Source of the DNA: an uncultured SAR116 cluster alpha proteobacterium
Lineage (GTDB): Bacteria; Pseudomonadota; Alphaproteobacteria; Puniceispirillales; Puniceispirillaceae
Direction: 5' to 3'
Assembly: GCA_902518965.1 (NCBI GenBank)
Contig: CABYIQ010000001.1
Span: 124,001 to 188,000 of the forward strand
DNA: 64,000 nt
Below, one piece after another: positions 31,149-40,965 of this stretch (within the stretch, counting starts at the first letter, position 1; each line of letters starts with the position of its first letter). The translations under genes were made by a program, and so were the position numbers. A model generated the notes under the pieces. It was not told the DNA's origin and did no database searches. It worked only from the letters and a program-made list of their open reading frames with translations.

Positions 31149-31574
31149 ATGGATTATTTATGGATAAAAGCGTTACATTTAATTGCCGTTATGTCATGGA
31201 TGGCTGGTTTGTTATATCTGCCGCGTTTGTTTGTCTATCATGCGCTGGTTGAAGCTGAATCTTTAAGGGCGCAAACATTTAAACTAATGGAGCGCAGACT
31301 CCTTAAAGCTATAATGAATCCAGCAATGGTCGTGTCCTGGGCATTGGGATTATGGCTTTTACACCAGAACCCTGAACTATTAATAATGCCTTGGATGTGG
31401 GTAAAAATTGCTTGTGTTGTCGTGATGACCGCAGTGCATATGGCTTTTGCACGAATGCGTCGGCAGCTAGAACAAGATATCGCTTTAAGCGAGAAAGTAT
31501 ATCGATGGTGGAATGAAGTGCCCACAGTTTTGATGATAATTATTGTAATTATGGCAGTCGTTGAACCATTTTAA
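31149..31574 (+). CDS. hemJ: Protoporphyrinogen oxidase HemJ
   Basis: WIKALHLIAVMSWMAGLLYLPRLFVYHA; multi-TM small protein; follows hemE. Confidence 0.92.
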   Translation: MDYLWIKALHLIAVMSWMAGLLYLPRLFVYHALVEAESLRAQTFKLMERRLLKAIMNPAMVVSWALGLWLLHQNPELLIMPWMWVKIACVVVMTAVHMAFARMRRQLEQDIALSEKVYRWWNEVPTVLMIIIVIMAVVEPF

Positions 31575-31746
31575 TCATCTCGGCGTGGTTGTTTAAGGCC
31601 ACAATATTTGACAGGATCAAGTTATTTATGGCATGAATAGTGCCGATATTTACACATAGATCAAAAATCCTCCTCAAAACTATGTGGCGGGCTCCACTTC
31701 CTGCAAAATTCCTCTTTTCATACATCTTTGTTCCAAGGTCAAAGAG

Positions 31747-33006
31747 ATGCATTTACAAGAATTAAAATCTAAAAGCGCAGCAGAGTTACTTGCTTACGCC
31801 GAAGAGCTAGAAATAGAAAACGCATCAACCTTGCGAACGCAGGATATGATGTTCGCAATTCTTAAACAGTTAGCTGAGAATGATGTTGTCATTCGTGGTA
31901 CAGGTGTCTTAGAGGTTTTGTCCGACGGTTTTGGGTTTCTGCGCGCTCCAGAATCAAATTATCTTCCAGGTCCAGATGATATTTATATTTCACCGAGCCA
32001 AGTGAGGCGGTTTGGTTTACGGACAGGCGATACCGTTGAGGGTGAGATTAGAGCCCCCAAGGATGGCGAGCGTTACTTTGCTTTGTTAAAAGTCGAATCT
32101 ATCAATTTTGAAAACCCTGACTCTGTACGCCACCGGATCAATTTCGATAATTTGACGCCTTTATATCCGGACTCAAAATTAACTATGGAATTACCCTTTG
32201 ATCCTGATAGAAAAGACAACACTCCGCGTGTCATGGATCTGATTTCACCTATAGGCAAAGGACAGCGCGGGTTAATCGTTGCTCCGCCACGTACTGGTAA
32301 AACCATGATGTTGCAAAGTATTGCACACGCAATTTCCGTGAACCATCCGGAAGTTTATCTGATCGTTTTGCTTATTGATGAGCGCCCAGAAGAAGTTACA
32401 GATATGCAACGGTCTGTAAATGGAGAAGTGATATCTTCAACTTTTGATGAGCCAGCATTACGCCATGTTCAGGTAACAGATATGGTCATCGAAAAAGCAA
32501 AAAGATTGGTTGAACATAAACGTGATGTTGTAATTCTGCTCGATTCAATTACTCGCTTGGCTCGTGCGTATAACACTGTTGTTCCATCCTCAGGAAAGGT
32601 ATTGACCGGTGGTGTTGATGCAAACGCGCTGCAGCGGCCTAAACGTTTTTTTGGTGCGGCTCGAAATGTTGAACAAGGCGGTTCATTGACGATTATTGCC
32701 ACCGCGTTGATTGAAACCGGGTCACGAATGGACGAGGTGATCTTTGAAGAGTTTAAAGGAACCGGGAATAGTGAGGTGGTTCTTGATCGTAAATTGTCTG
32801 ATAAACGTGTCTTCCCCGCAATTGATGTAACAAAATCTGGTACACGTAAAGAAGAATTGCTAGTTGATAAACAAACCTTGTCAAAAATGTGGGTGCTGCG
32901 CCGTATTCTGATGCAGATGGGACCAGTTGACGCGATGGAATTCCTAGCTGATAAAATGCGGCATTCAAAGACAAATAATGATTTCTTTGAGCAAATGAAT
33001 AGTTAG
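31747..33006 (+). CDS. rho: Transcription termination factor Rho
   Basis: [66 protein letters not shown]. Confidence 0.99.
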   Translation: MHLQELKSKSAAELLAYAEELEIENASTLRTQDMMFAILKQLAENDVVIRGTGVLEVLSDGFGFLRAPESNYLPGPDDIYISPSQVRRFGLRTGDTVEGEIRAPKDGERYFALLKVESINFENPDSVRHRINFDNLTPLYPDSKLTMELPFDPDRKDNTPRVMDLISPIGKGQRGLIVAPPRTGKTMMLQSIAHAISVNHPEVYLIVLLIDERPEEVTDMQRSVNGEVISSTFDEPALRHVQVTDMVIEKAKRLVEHKRDVVILLDSITRLARAYNTVVPSSGKVLTGGVDANALQRPKRFFGAARNVEQGGSLTIIATALIETGSRMDEVIFEEFKGTGNSEVVLDRKLSDKRVFPAIDVTKSGTRKEELLVDKQTLSKMWVLRRILMQMGPVDAMEFLADKMRHSKTNNDFFEQMNS

Positions 33007-33010
33007 ACAG

Positions 33011-33511
33011 TCATATTTGTTTCGATTCTAAATCAATAAGCCATTGTTTTCTCTTAATATTATTCGGATCTCTTGGGTTCGTCTTGTTTCCGCCACTGTA
33101 GTTGTCAAATTTGCCGTCAGCTTGTACTATCCGGTGGCATGGGAGAATAATTGGCAATGGGTTACGCTTGCAGGCCTGACCAGCTGCTCTGGCCGCTTTA
33201 ATATTACCCCATCTTTGTGCAAATTCTTTATAGGTTATTACATCACCGAATGGCACCGTGGCTAACACAGACAACCATTTCACAAGAGCGGGGCTGTAAC
33301 TAGATAGATCAAGCGGAACTGTAAAATCTGCTAACTGGCTGCCCAAGTAGCACTTAATCTGTTTAACTGTTTCACGTGAAATCTCATTTTCCCGATCGGC
33401 CCTTAGGAAGGGTTTTTGTTGCCAATCAAGTCTAAATAGGCCGATGTCATTTGAACCGGCGCGCATGTAACCAAGTGGAGAGTGAAATGAACTTGTATAC
33501 ATGGTGTCCAC
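33011..33511 (-). CDS. ogt: Methylated-DNA--[protein]-cysteine S-methyltransferase
   Basis: PFGDVITYKEFAQRWGNIKAARAAGQACKRNPLPIILPCHRIVQADG (PCHR active site). Confidence 0.94.
   Translation of the reverse strand: MDTMYTSSFHSPLGYMRAGSNDIGLFRLDWQQKPFLRADRENEISRETVKQIKCYLGSQLADFTVPLDLSSYSPALVKWLSVLATVPFGDVITYKEFAQRWGNIKAARAAGQACKRNPLPIILPCHRIVQADGKFDNYSGGNKTNPRDPNNIKRKQWLIDLESKQI
33368..33383. promoter_or_regulatory. parS-like site (TGTTTCACGTGAAATC)
   Basis: Core TGTTTCACGTGAAA matches the conserved parS consensus; lies inside ogt. Confidence 0.8.
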
Positions 33512-33562
33512 CAGTTTGAAGTTGTAGGGCGGGGCCGGTTTGTATATTTAACCTTAACACAT

Positions 33563-34954
33563 ATGACACTTTTGACCATCATGATGAAAATACCTTCCTT
33601 CACAGACACAATTTTCGCGTTAGCAACACCACCCGGCCGCTCAGCTCTGGCCGTTATCCGTGTTTCAGGTCCACAAGCCGCTGGTGTGCCAGAGTTGTTT
33701 GGGGCGACATCACTACTACCTCGGCAGGCACAAAGGCGATGGCTGAAAGATAAGGAAGGAAATCTCATCGATGATGTTATGATGATTGCATTTGTTGGCC
33801 CCCGTTCGGCAACAGGAGAGGATGTAACAGAGATTCATTGCCATGGTTCACCAGCTGTGGTTGAAGATATCCTTAATCATCTTGCGGCTGTGTCAGGTTT
33901 TCGCTTGGCCGAGGCGGGTGAATTCACTCGTCGCTCTCTTGATAATAATAAAACGGATATCACAGCGGCTGAAGGGCTTGCTGATCTGATTGACGCCAAT
34001 ACATCTCTGCAGCGTGTTCAGGCTGCCGCGCAGATGGCAGGCAGTCTGCGCCGGCCTATTGAAAATTGGCGGACGGAAATAATTTCCTGCCTGTCCGAGT
34101 TAGAGGCCTCAATAGACTTCGCCGACGAAGACCTCCCTACAACATTAGAAACGCAGATTAGAAACCGAATTCAAACAATTCACGATGACATGAAAGCAGG
34201 TTTGGCTGATTTTCACAAAGGCCAGATCATCAGAACGGGACTTTCTATTGTGTTGGCGGGCCCAGTAAATGCTGGTAAATCGACTTTGTTGAATTTGTTG
34301 GCGAGACGTCCAGCTGCGATTGTGTCGACTATGCCAGGCACTACAAGGGATACTATAGAGGTTGGTCTTGAAATAGCGGGCGTTTCAGTGGCGGTAAAAG
34401 ATACAGCAGGATGGCGCCAGACAGATGATCCTGTAGAAAAAGAAGGCATTAAGCGGGCTAAACAGGCAGCGGCAGACGCAGATATTCTCGTTGTTGTTGT
34501 TGATGGCAGTCAGCCTGGCTGGTCTGAAGATATGGATGAAATCATCACTTGGGGGCCACAAACACCCCTCATTTTGCTGAACAAAAGTGATGTGGGTTTA
34601 GTGACTGATGACAAACGGCACGCAGCAGACTGCGCCTCTGAAGAAACCGTTCTATCCATAAGCGCAAAAGACGGATCAGGGCTGAGTGAATTCGAGACGC
34701 GGCTAGGGGAGATTATCCAGAATCTGAACCGCACTTCATCATCCATTACACTAACACGTGTGCGCCATCAGCAGGCAGTTCGCCAGGCTGTGGAGCATTT
34801 AGGGGCGAGCCTACATTTATCTGTAGCTAACCACACAGAATTGGTGGCTGAGGAGTTCAGGTCAGCTACACTAGCGCTGTCCCGTATTCTTGGGCATGTT
34901 GACATTGAGGATGTTCTTGATCATATTTTTTCAAACTTTTGCATAGGCAAATAA
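33563..34954 (+). CDS. mnmE: tRNA modification GTPase MnmE
   Basis: DTIFALATPPGRSALAVIRVSGP; AGPVNAGKSTLLNLLARRPAAIVSTMPGTTRD; C-terminal FSNFCIGK. Confidence 0.98.
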   Translation: MTLLTIMMKIPSFTDTIFALATPPGRSALAVIRVSGPQAAGVPELFGATSLLPRQAQRRWLKDKEGNLIDDVMMIAFVGPRSATGEDVTEIHCHGSPAVVEDILNHLAAVSGFRLAEAGEFTRRSLDNNKTDITAAEGLADLIDANTSLQRVQAAAQMAGSLRRPIENWRTEIISCLSELEASIDFADEDLPTTLETQIRNRIQTIHDDMKAGLADFHKGQIIRTGLSIVLAGPVNAGKSTLLNLLARRPAAIVSTMPGTTRDTIEVGLEIAGVSVAVKDTAGWRQTDDPVEKEGIKRAKQAAADADILVVVVDGSQPGWSEDMDEIITWGPQTPLILLNKSDVGLVTDDKRHAADCASEETVLSISAKDGSGLSEFETRLGEIIQNLNRTSSSITLTRVRHQQAVRQAVEHLGASLHLSVANHTELVAEEFRSATLALSRILGHVDIEDVLDHIFSNFCIGK

Positions 34955-35000
34955 AGCATAAACAATCCATCACAGCCTTCTGGCCGGTGCTGAAGATTGA

Positions 35001-35016
35001 TGTTTCACGTGAAACA
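35001..35016. promoter_or_regulatory. parS site (TGTTTCACGTGAAACA)
   Basis: Perfect 16 bp palindrome in the mnmE-mnmG intergenic region. Confidence 0.95.
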
Positions 35017-35107
35017 GCGTAGATTACCGGAAATACAAGCAGCTAGGGCAAATTAGTAGTTTTAGTTGAAAAGTTTATATTTTTGGCTAAATGTGCGGAT
35101 TAAAAAA

Positions 35108-37018
35108 ATGACACTCAGAAAATTTGATGTTGTGGTAATTGGTGGCGGCCACGCTGGGACAGAAGCAGCAGCGGCAGCAGCACGCATGGGTGTAAAGACC
35201 GCTCTTGTCACTATGAAAGCCGACAAAATTGGTGAAATGTCATGTAATCCGGCGATTGGCGGCCTTGGTAAGGGTCAGCTTGTATGCGAGATAGATGCGC
35301 TTGATGGGCTAATGGGGCGGGCAATTGATAAAGCCGGTATTCAGTTTAGAATGTTGAACAGGTCGCGTGGTCCAGCTGTTCACGGCCCACGTGCACAAGC
35401 TGATCGTAAACTCTACCGACAGGCGATACAGGCTTTTTTGGCTCACCAGAAGAATTTGACAATTCTTGAGGGCGCCGTTGCCGATATTGAAATAAATCAG
35501 GGTCGTGTCTCGGGGATCCTAACTGAAAATGGCGAGATGATCAAATCAGATGCTGTGGTTCTGACAACAGGTACATTTTTAGGTGGTTTAATTCATCTTG
35601 GTTCAGAGCGGACCCCAGCTGGGCGTGTTGGCGAGGCCCCATCACTCGCCTTGGCAAAGCGGTTGCGAGAGATGAAGCTACCAGTTGGTCGATTGAAAAC
35701 AGGTACGCCCGCCCGACTTGACGGACGCACAATTGATTGGTCGCGGTTGACTATGCAGCCCGCTGACCGTGACCCTGTTCCCTTTTCTACGTTGACAGAC
35801 CAGATAGATGTCCCGCAAATCGATTGTGCTATAACCCGTACCAATTCAAAAACCCACAAGATTATTTCACAGTCCCTTCATTTGTCTGCTGTCTATTCAG
35901 GCCAGATTGAAGGGCAAGGCCCACGTTATTGCCCATCTATTGAGGATAAGGTGCATAGGTTTGCGGACAGGGATTCACATCAGATTTTTTTGGAGCCTGA
36001 GGGCCTTGATGACCATACAGTCTATCCCAACGGGATATCTACGAGCCTGCCACGCGAAGTACAAGCCGCTCTGGTTGCATCAATTGAGGGTCTTGAGACG
36101 GCTAAGATTTTACAATTTGGCTATGCGATTGAATATGATTTTATTGACCCACGGGCATTATTATCTTCTCTCGAGCTGAAAGCTTTACCCGGTTTGTTTC
36201 TAGCTGGACAGATAAACGGAACGACGGGATATGAAGAGGCGGCTGCACAAGGTCTCATTGCGGGCGTAAACGCTGCCCTCAGCCTTTCTTCATCATCAAA
36301 ACAAAAACAGAATTTTGTCCTTGACCGAGCAGATGCTTATATCGGTGTCATGATAGATGATCTGGTTACAAAAGGAGCGCCAGAACCTTATCGAATGTTC
36401 ACATCACGTGCTGAATACAGATTATTCTTGCGTGCTGATAATGCTGACCAGCGTTTAACTGATAAGGGCATAGAAATTGGATGTGTCGGGCTAGAACGGC
36501 GCCGTCACTGGTCGTCAAAAAAGCAAGATTTGTCGATGGCACAGGCGCTTTTAAACACAAATCCAAAACGGCCGAAAGAACTTTTTGCAAAAGGTCTGCC
36601 TGTTTCACGTGATGGTGGTGCCAAAACACCTGCGGAATTGCTGGCTTTAGAAGGAGTTCGCCTTATTGACTGTAAGCGGTTATGGCCTGAATTGGGGGAC
36701 ATCGACTCCAAATTGCACGGTCAACTTGAGACAGATTGCCGCTATTCTGGTTATCTCGCGCGTCAGCAGGCAGATATTGAGGCCATGCGGCGTGATGATG
36801 CATTGAGAATACCTCCGCAAACTTCATTTCTCTCGATCGGCGGGCTGTCTGCTGAATCCTGTGATTTGCTCCAGCGCTACCAGCCTGAGACAATTGGACA
36901 GGCTAGCCGTATTCCGGGAATGACGCCAGCAGCTCTGGTTGCTGTTCTGCGGTATCTTAAAAAAGAACGTACAGTCACATCGTCTCAGGCTGAGCAGGTG
37001 CAAGCGACAGAGCTGTAG
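35108..37018 (+). CDS. mnmG: tRNA uridine-5-carboxymethylaminomethyl synthesis enzyme MnmG
   Basis: [64 protein letters not shown]. Confidence 0.99.
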   Translation: MTLRKFDVVVIGGGHAGTEAAAAAARMGVKTALVTMKADKIGEMSCNPAIGGLGKGQLVCEIDALDGLMGRAIDKAGIQFRMLNRSRGPAVHGPRAQADRKLYRQAIQAFLAHQKNLTILEGAVADIEINQGRVSGILTENGEMIKSDAVVLTTGTFLGGLIHLGSERTPAGRVGEAPSLALAKRLREMKLPVGRLKTGTPARLDGRTIDWSRLTMQPADRDPVPFSTLTDQIDVPQIDCAITRTNSKTHKIISQSLHLSAVYSGQIEGQGPRYCPSIEDKVHRFADRDSHQIFLEPEGLDDHTVYPNGISTSLPREVQAALVASIEGLETAKILQFGYAIEYDFIDPRALLSSLELKALPGLFLAGQINGTTGYEEAAAQGLIAGVNAALSLSSSSKQKQNFVLDRADAYIGVMIDDLVTKGAPEPYRMFTSRAEYRLFLRADNADQRLTDKGIEIGCVGLERRRHWSSKKQDLSMAQALLNTNPKRPKELFAKGLPVSRDGGAKTPAELLALEGVRLIDCKRLWPELGDIDSKLHGQLETDCRYSGYLARQQADIEAMRRDDALRIPPQTSFLSIGGLSAESCDLLQRYQPETIGQASRIPGMTPAALVAVLRYLKKERTVTSSQAEQVQATEL

Positions 37019-37026
37019 AGCATATA

Positions 37027-37650
37027 TTGACTTTCAATCATATTTTTCCATCTGAAAGCACCCAGCAAGAGGTATGTGCTTATCTCAATGTTTCACGTGA
37101 AACAGAAGCAAAACTTGAGACTTTTGTCAGTTTGCTGAAAAAATGGCAACAGCGCATTAACCTTGTATCTTCAAAAACCCTGCCTTATGTCTGGCAACGC
37201 CATATTTTGGATTGTGCGCAATTGATCACTCATTTGCCTGTTAGACCGGGACGGATCATGGACATTGGGTCTGGGGCAGGGTTGCCAGGCTTGATCCTTG
37301 CTATATTGACAGAATTTGAAGTGCATTTGGTCGAATCAGATACGAAAAAAGTAGCGTTTATGCGAACGGCCCTGGCTAAACTTGATGTGCATGCAACTAT
37401 TCATCACGCCCGTATTGAAGAGTTGCCGTTTTTAGATATTGATATCATTACAGCGCGTGCGCTTGCACCACTCTCAAAATTAATTCAGCTGACACAGAAA
37501 CAGGATCATCCTAGACTTTCCTATCTGTTTTTGAAAGGAAGGGGGGTAAATGAGGAATTGACCGAACTGCCGACATCGTCAACACTAACAGTAATATCCT
37601 ATCCCAGTATAACTGATCAGGATTCTTCAATCATATATCTAAAAAGATAA
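37027..37650 (+). CDS. rsmG: 16S rRNA (guanine527-N7)-methyltransferase
   Basis: LLKKWQQRINLVS; RHILDCAQL; IMDIGSGAGLPGLILAI; apparent TTG start. Confidence 0.96.
   Translation: MTFNHIFPSESTQQEVCAYLNVSRETEAKLETFVSLLKKWQQRINLVSSKTLPYVWQRHILDCAQLITHLPVRPGRIMDIGSGAGLPGLILAILTEFEVHLVESDTKKVAFMRTALAKLDVHATIHHARIEELPFLDIDIITARALAPLSKLIQLTQKQDHPRLSYLFLKGRGVNEELTELPTSSTLTVISYPSITDQDSSIIYLKR
37089..37104. promoter_or_regulatory. parS site (TGTTTCACGTGAAACA)
   Basis: Perfect palindrome embedded in the rsmG coding sequence (NVSRETEA). Confidence 0.95.
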
Positions 37651-37682
37651 AAATGTCTATTAATCAGAAGGTTAATTGTTTT

Positions 37683-38459
37683 ATGTCTGCTAAAATTATA
37701 GCTGTGGCGAACCAAAAAGGAGGCGTTGGCAAGACAACGACCGCTGTGAACCTGTCCACAGCTTTGGCGGCCTGTGGTATGGGTGTTTTGCTGGTTGACT
37801 TTGATCCGCAAGGTAATGCCAGCACAGGGTTAGGGGTAGATCCTCAAGCACGTGAGATGAACAGCTATCGGCTGGTTACTGGGGAATGCAGCGTAACTGA
37901 TGCGATTGTCAAGACAGAAGTTCCCGGTCTGTCTCTTATAACCGCAACAATGGATTTGTCTGCCGCTGAAGTCGAATTGAGCTCTTTGGACAGACGCGAA
38001 TATCGGTTGGCAGATCAGCTTTCTGCTCTTCAAGCTGATTTTAATTACATTCTTATAGATTGTCCGCCGTCGCTCGGTTTACTGACAGTAAATGCACTTT
38101 GTTCCGCGCATACTGTAATTGTGCCGCTTCAATGTGAATTTTACGCTCTCGAGGGTCTAGCACAGCTGACACAGACTATTACAACTGTACAGTCTAGTTT
38201 GAACCAGGAACTTGTGCTGCAGGGTATAGTTCTGACTATGTATGACACACGTAACAAACTGTCTGAGATGGTCGAGGCTGATGTGCGTGCCCATTTTGGT
38301 GCTACCGTTTATCAAACCGTTATACCGCGCAATGTACGCATTTCTGAGGCCCCATCATTTGGCCAGCCTATATTGGTGTATGATTTAAAATGTGCTGGCT
38401 CACAGGCTTATGCTGCCTTGGCAGCTGAACTTCTTAAACAGGAACAAAAAGTCGCATGA
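37683..38459 (+). CDS. parA: Chromosome partitioning ATPase ParA
   Basis: KIIAVANQKGGVGKTTTAVNLSTALAACGMGVLLVDFDPQGNASTGLG; ATG at 37683 (MSAKI) preferred, track start at 37653. Confidence 0.98.
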   Translation: MSAKIIAVANQKGGVGKTTTAVNLSTALAACGMGVLLVDFDPQGNASTGLGVDPQAREMNSYRLVTGECSVTDAIVKTEVPGLSLITATMDLSAAEVELSSLDRREYRLADQLSALQADFNYILIDCPPSLGLLTVNALCSAHTVIVPLQCEFYALEGLAQLTQTITTVQSSLNQELVLQGIVLTMYDTRNKLSEMVEADVRAHFGATVYQTVIPRNVRISEAPSFGQPILVYDLKCAGSQAYAALAAELLKQEQKVA

Positions 38460-39406
38460 CAGACAGAATACTACCAGGAAAATCCTCGAGAAAACAAGAT
38501 GCACAACGCCTTGGCCGTGGTTTGTCAAGCTTGTTAGGTGATTCGCCTATTCAGGCTGCCACTAAAGGGTCAGCACACACTGCTAATGCTATTCGTCAAG
38601 ATGCTGACAATGCTGGGCGTGATATCAAGGCTTTACCTATAGAATGGATTGTGCCTGGGCCATGGCAACCGCGGCGCATTTTTGATTCTGATGAGCTAAA
38701 AGAGTTGGCAATTTCCATAAAAAGCCGTGGCTTGTTGCAGCCTGTGATTGTCCGACCTCATCCAAACCGCAACTCCCAGTTTCAACTGATCGCGGGCGAG
38801 CGGCGTTGGCGCGCTTCACAAATGGCTGCTTTGCACGAGATTCCGGCAATAATTTCAAATTTTGAGGATAAAGAAGCGACTGAATTATCGCTCATTGAGA
38901 ACATTCAGCGTCGTGATTTGTCTGTTATTGAGGAAGCTGAGGGTTATCAGGTTCTGTTGGAAAAACACGGATACTCACAGCAAGAACTTGCGGATATTGT
39001 GGGTAAATCAAGATCACACATAGCAAATATTGGACGGCTTTTATCATTGCCGCAGGGAATAAGGGACAAGATTATCAAACGCATTTTAACGATGGGTCAA
39101 GTCCGCCCTTTGATTGGCCGTGAGGATGCTGAGCAATTAGCGGAAAAGATCATCAGCGACAATCTGTCTGCCCGCGATGTTGAGGCGTTGATCAAATCAC
39201 AAAGCAGATCCAAAACAGCGTCACCACAGCAGGAAAAATCGTCTGACATCAAGGCCTTGGAGATTCGTGCCCGCACCGAACTTGGCTTATTAATGCGTTT
39301 GGACTGGGATGAAAAGAATGACAGAGGCCAAGTGGCATTAAAGGTAACCTCGCTTGAGCAGCTTGAGGATCTTTTGTCCAAAATCGGCCTGAGGCAGGCA
39401 AAATAG
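38456..39406 (+). CDS. parB: Chromosome partitioning protein ParB
   Basis: RLGRGLSSLLGD; PWQPRRIFDSDELKELAISIKSRGLLQPVIVRP; IAGERRWRASQMA; LIENIQRRDLS. Confidence 0.98.
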   Translation: MTDRILPGKSSRKQDAQRLGRGLSSLLGDSPIQAATKGSAHTANAIRQDADNAGRDIKALPIEWIVPGPWQPRRIFDSDELKELAISIKSRGLLQPVIVRPHPNRNSQFQLIAGERRWRASQMAALHEIPAIISNFEDKEATELSLIENIQRRDLSVIEEAEGYQVLLEKHGYSQQELADIVGKSRSHIANIGRLLSLPQGIRDKIIKRILTMGQVRPLIGREDAEQLAEKIISDNLSARDVEALIKSQSRSKTASPQQEKSSDIKALEIRARTELGLLMRLDWDEKNDRGQVALKVTSLEQLEDLLSKIGLRQAK

Positions 39407-39411
39407 ATTTG

Positions 39412-40443
39412 TCACTGGTTTAGGTTGCGGCTTCGTAACACGATCCCAAGTAAAGTCTGTCCGGTGAGTGTTGATGGATTGACTGTGCTTTTGGTTTTCA
39501 TATCAATTTCCGTAGCAATCAAGCGGCCAATCATCTCAGTTAATTGATCTGATGTCCATTTGGAAAGTTGCGCTGTGACCACAGGTTTGATTTTATAATG
39601 AATAGGTGGCTTGAGGCTGGAAATAGCGGCTGTGCTTGTTTTTCCCGTTTCCATGGTCAGCCGAGCTGAGAGCATATTTCTGAATAACGATAATATTTGT
39701 CTGAGTAGACTTATTGGAGGCTGACCATCTTGTTGTGAGCGGGAATAAATCTGTTTAAACTGTGTTACATTCCCGTTTAGGATAGCGATTGTGATTTGAT
39801 CTCCTATCACAGCGCCGCTGTCACCAAGTGCATCATGAATATCTTCTTCTGTCAGTTTGCCATTAGACCCGGCAAATAATGCCATTTTTTCGATTTCCTG
39901 GCGAGAAACGGCTCTGTCACTGCCCAGCTGGGAAACTAGTAGGGAAAGCGTATCTCTGCTGATCTGTATATTCTCACGCTTGAAAACTTGCTGGGCTAAA
40001 TCGCTCAATGAACGGTTATCATCCTGGTAACAGCCAACAGATGCACAAGAAACATGCTGGTCACAGAATTTTACCAAGGCGTGTCTTGTATTGACGTCAC
40101 GTGCCTCGATCACTAGCCTCGCCATGCCATGCAAAGAGTTGAAGCCAATTTTCACAGCCTCTGTCATTTCTGTGCCCATGCCAGATAGCATAACAAGGCG
40201 CACTCCGCCAAAAGCAGGTAGTTCGTTCAAGCTGTCCGGTAGGAGCGTTCTATCTTTTGCTACATCCAGACCGGAGAGTCGAGAAACAGAAAAAGGGTCA
40301 TCAATTTGATCTGTAAAATGGAGCGCAATTTTTCTGGCGCGCTCCCTGACCAGTCCGTCATCATGGCCATAGAATAGGTAAGCAAGATAGTTTGGATTTG
40401 GCTTTGATATCAGTCCGAGAATATCTCGGGTAGCAATTTTCAT
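39412..40443 (-). CDS. holA: DNA polymerase III delta subunit
   Basis: FYGHDDGLVRERARKI; HolA-like fold; adjacent to lptE-leuS. Confidence 0.88.
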   Translation of the reverse strand: MKIATRDILGLISKPNPNYLAYLFYGHDDGLVRERARKIALHFTDQIDDPFSVSRLSGLDVAKDRTLLPDSLNELPAFGGVRLVMLSGMGTEMTEAVKIGFNSLHGMARLVIEARDVNTRHALVKFCDQHVSCASVGCYQDDNRSLSDLAQQVFKRENIQISRDTLSLLVSQLGSDRAVSRQEIEKMALFAGSNGKLTEEDIHDALGDSGAVIGDQITIAILNGNVTQFKQIYSRSQQDGQPPISLLRQILSLFRNMLSARLTMETGKTSTAAISSLKPPIHYKIKPVVTAQLSKWTSDQLTEMIGRLIATEIDMKTKSTVNPSTLTGQTLLGIVLRSRNLNQ

Positions 40444-40965
40444 TTAGTTCTCAGCAGATAAGAAATGAAGCTGAAGCTTTTGATACACGCGTTCAGCTAG
40501 AAGTTGAACCAGACGCTCGGATGCAAATTGCGCCGAGACACTTTGACCATAGTAAGATGTGATGGTACCTGAGGTGGCTGTGGCGGAAACCACGCCACTA
40601 GTCAATTCATTTCCAGTCTCATTATCTTTTAAGCTGTAATTAACCGACATCTTGGTGTTATTAAGCGTTGATGAGCTTCCTGAGGCAGATAGAGTAGACC
40701 GACTTGCTCCAGTCAGGCTATAACTGAGGTTATATCGTGTATCTGTATGAGCTGAGCCAATCTGGCGCTCCAATGTTTGTCTTAAAAGCTGTTCATTGCG
40801 GGACTGCGCTTCGGATAGTTCAATTTTGCGCAGATGGCTCTCTGTTAACTTTTTAACCTCGCCGATGGTATGTAGTGAACAAGCAGAAAAGAACAAATAT
40901 ATTGTTGCTAGAATAATAATGGGCGCGATTTTTTCCACCAATTTTTTAACAAACGACATTGACAA
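40444..40965 (-). CDS. lptE: LPS-assembly lipoprotein LptE
   Basis: Lipobox FSACS; Ser/Thr-rich beta domain ([19 protein letters not shown]); syntenic between leuS and holA. Confidence 0.85.
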   Translation of the reverse strand: MSMSFVKKLVEKIAPIIILATIYLFFSACSLHTIGEVKKLTESHLRKIELSEAQSRNEQLLRQTLERQIGSAHTDTRYNLSYSLTGASRSTLSASGSSSTLNNTKMSVNYSLKDNETGNELTSGVVSATATSGTITSYYGQSVSAQFASERLVQLLAERVYQKLQLHFLSAEN

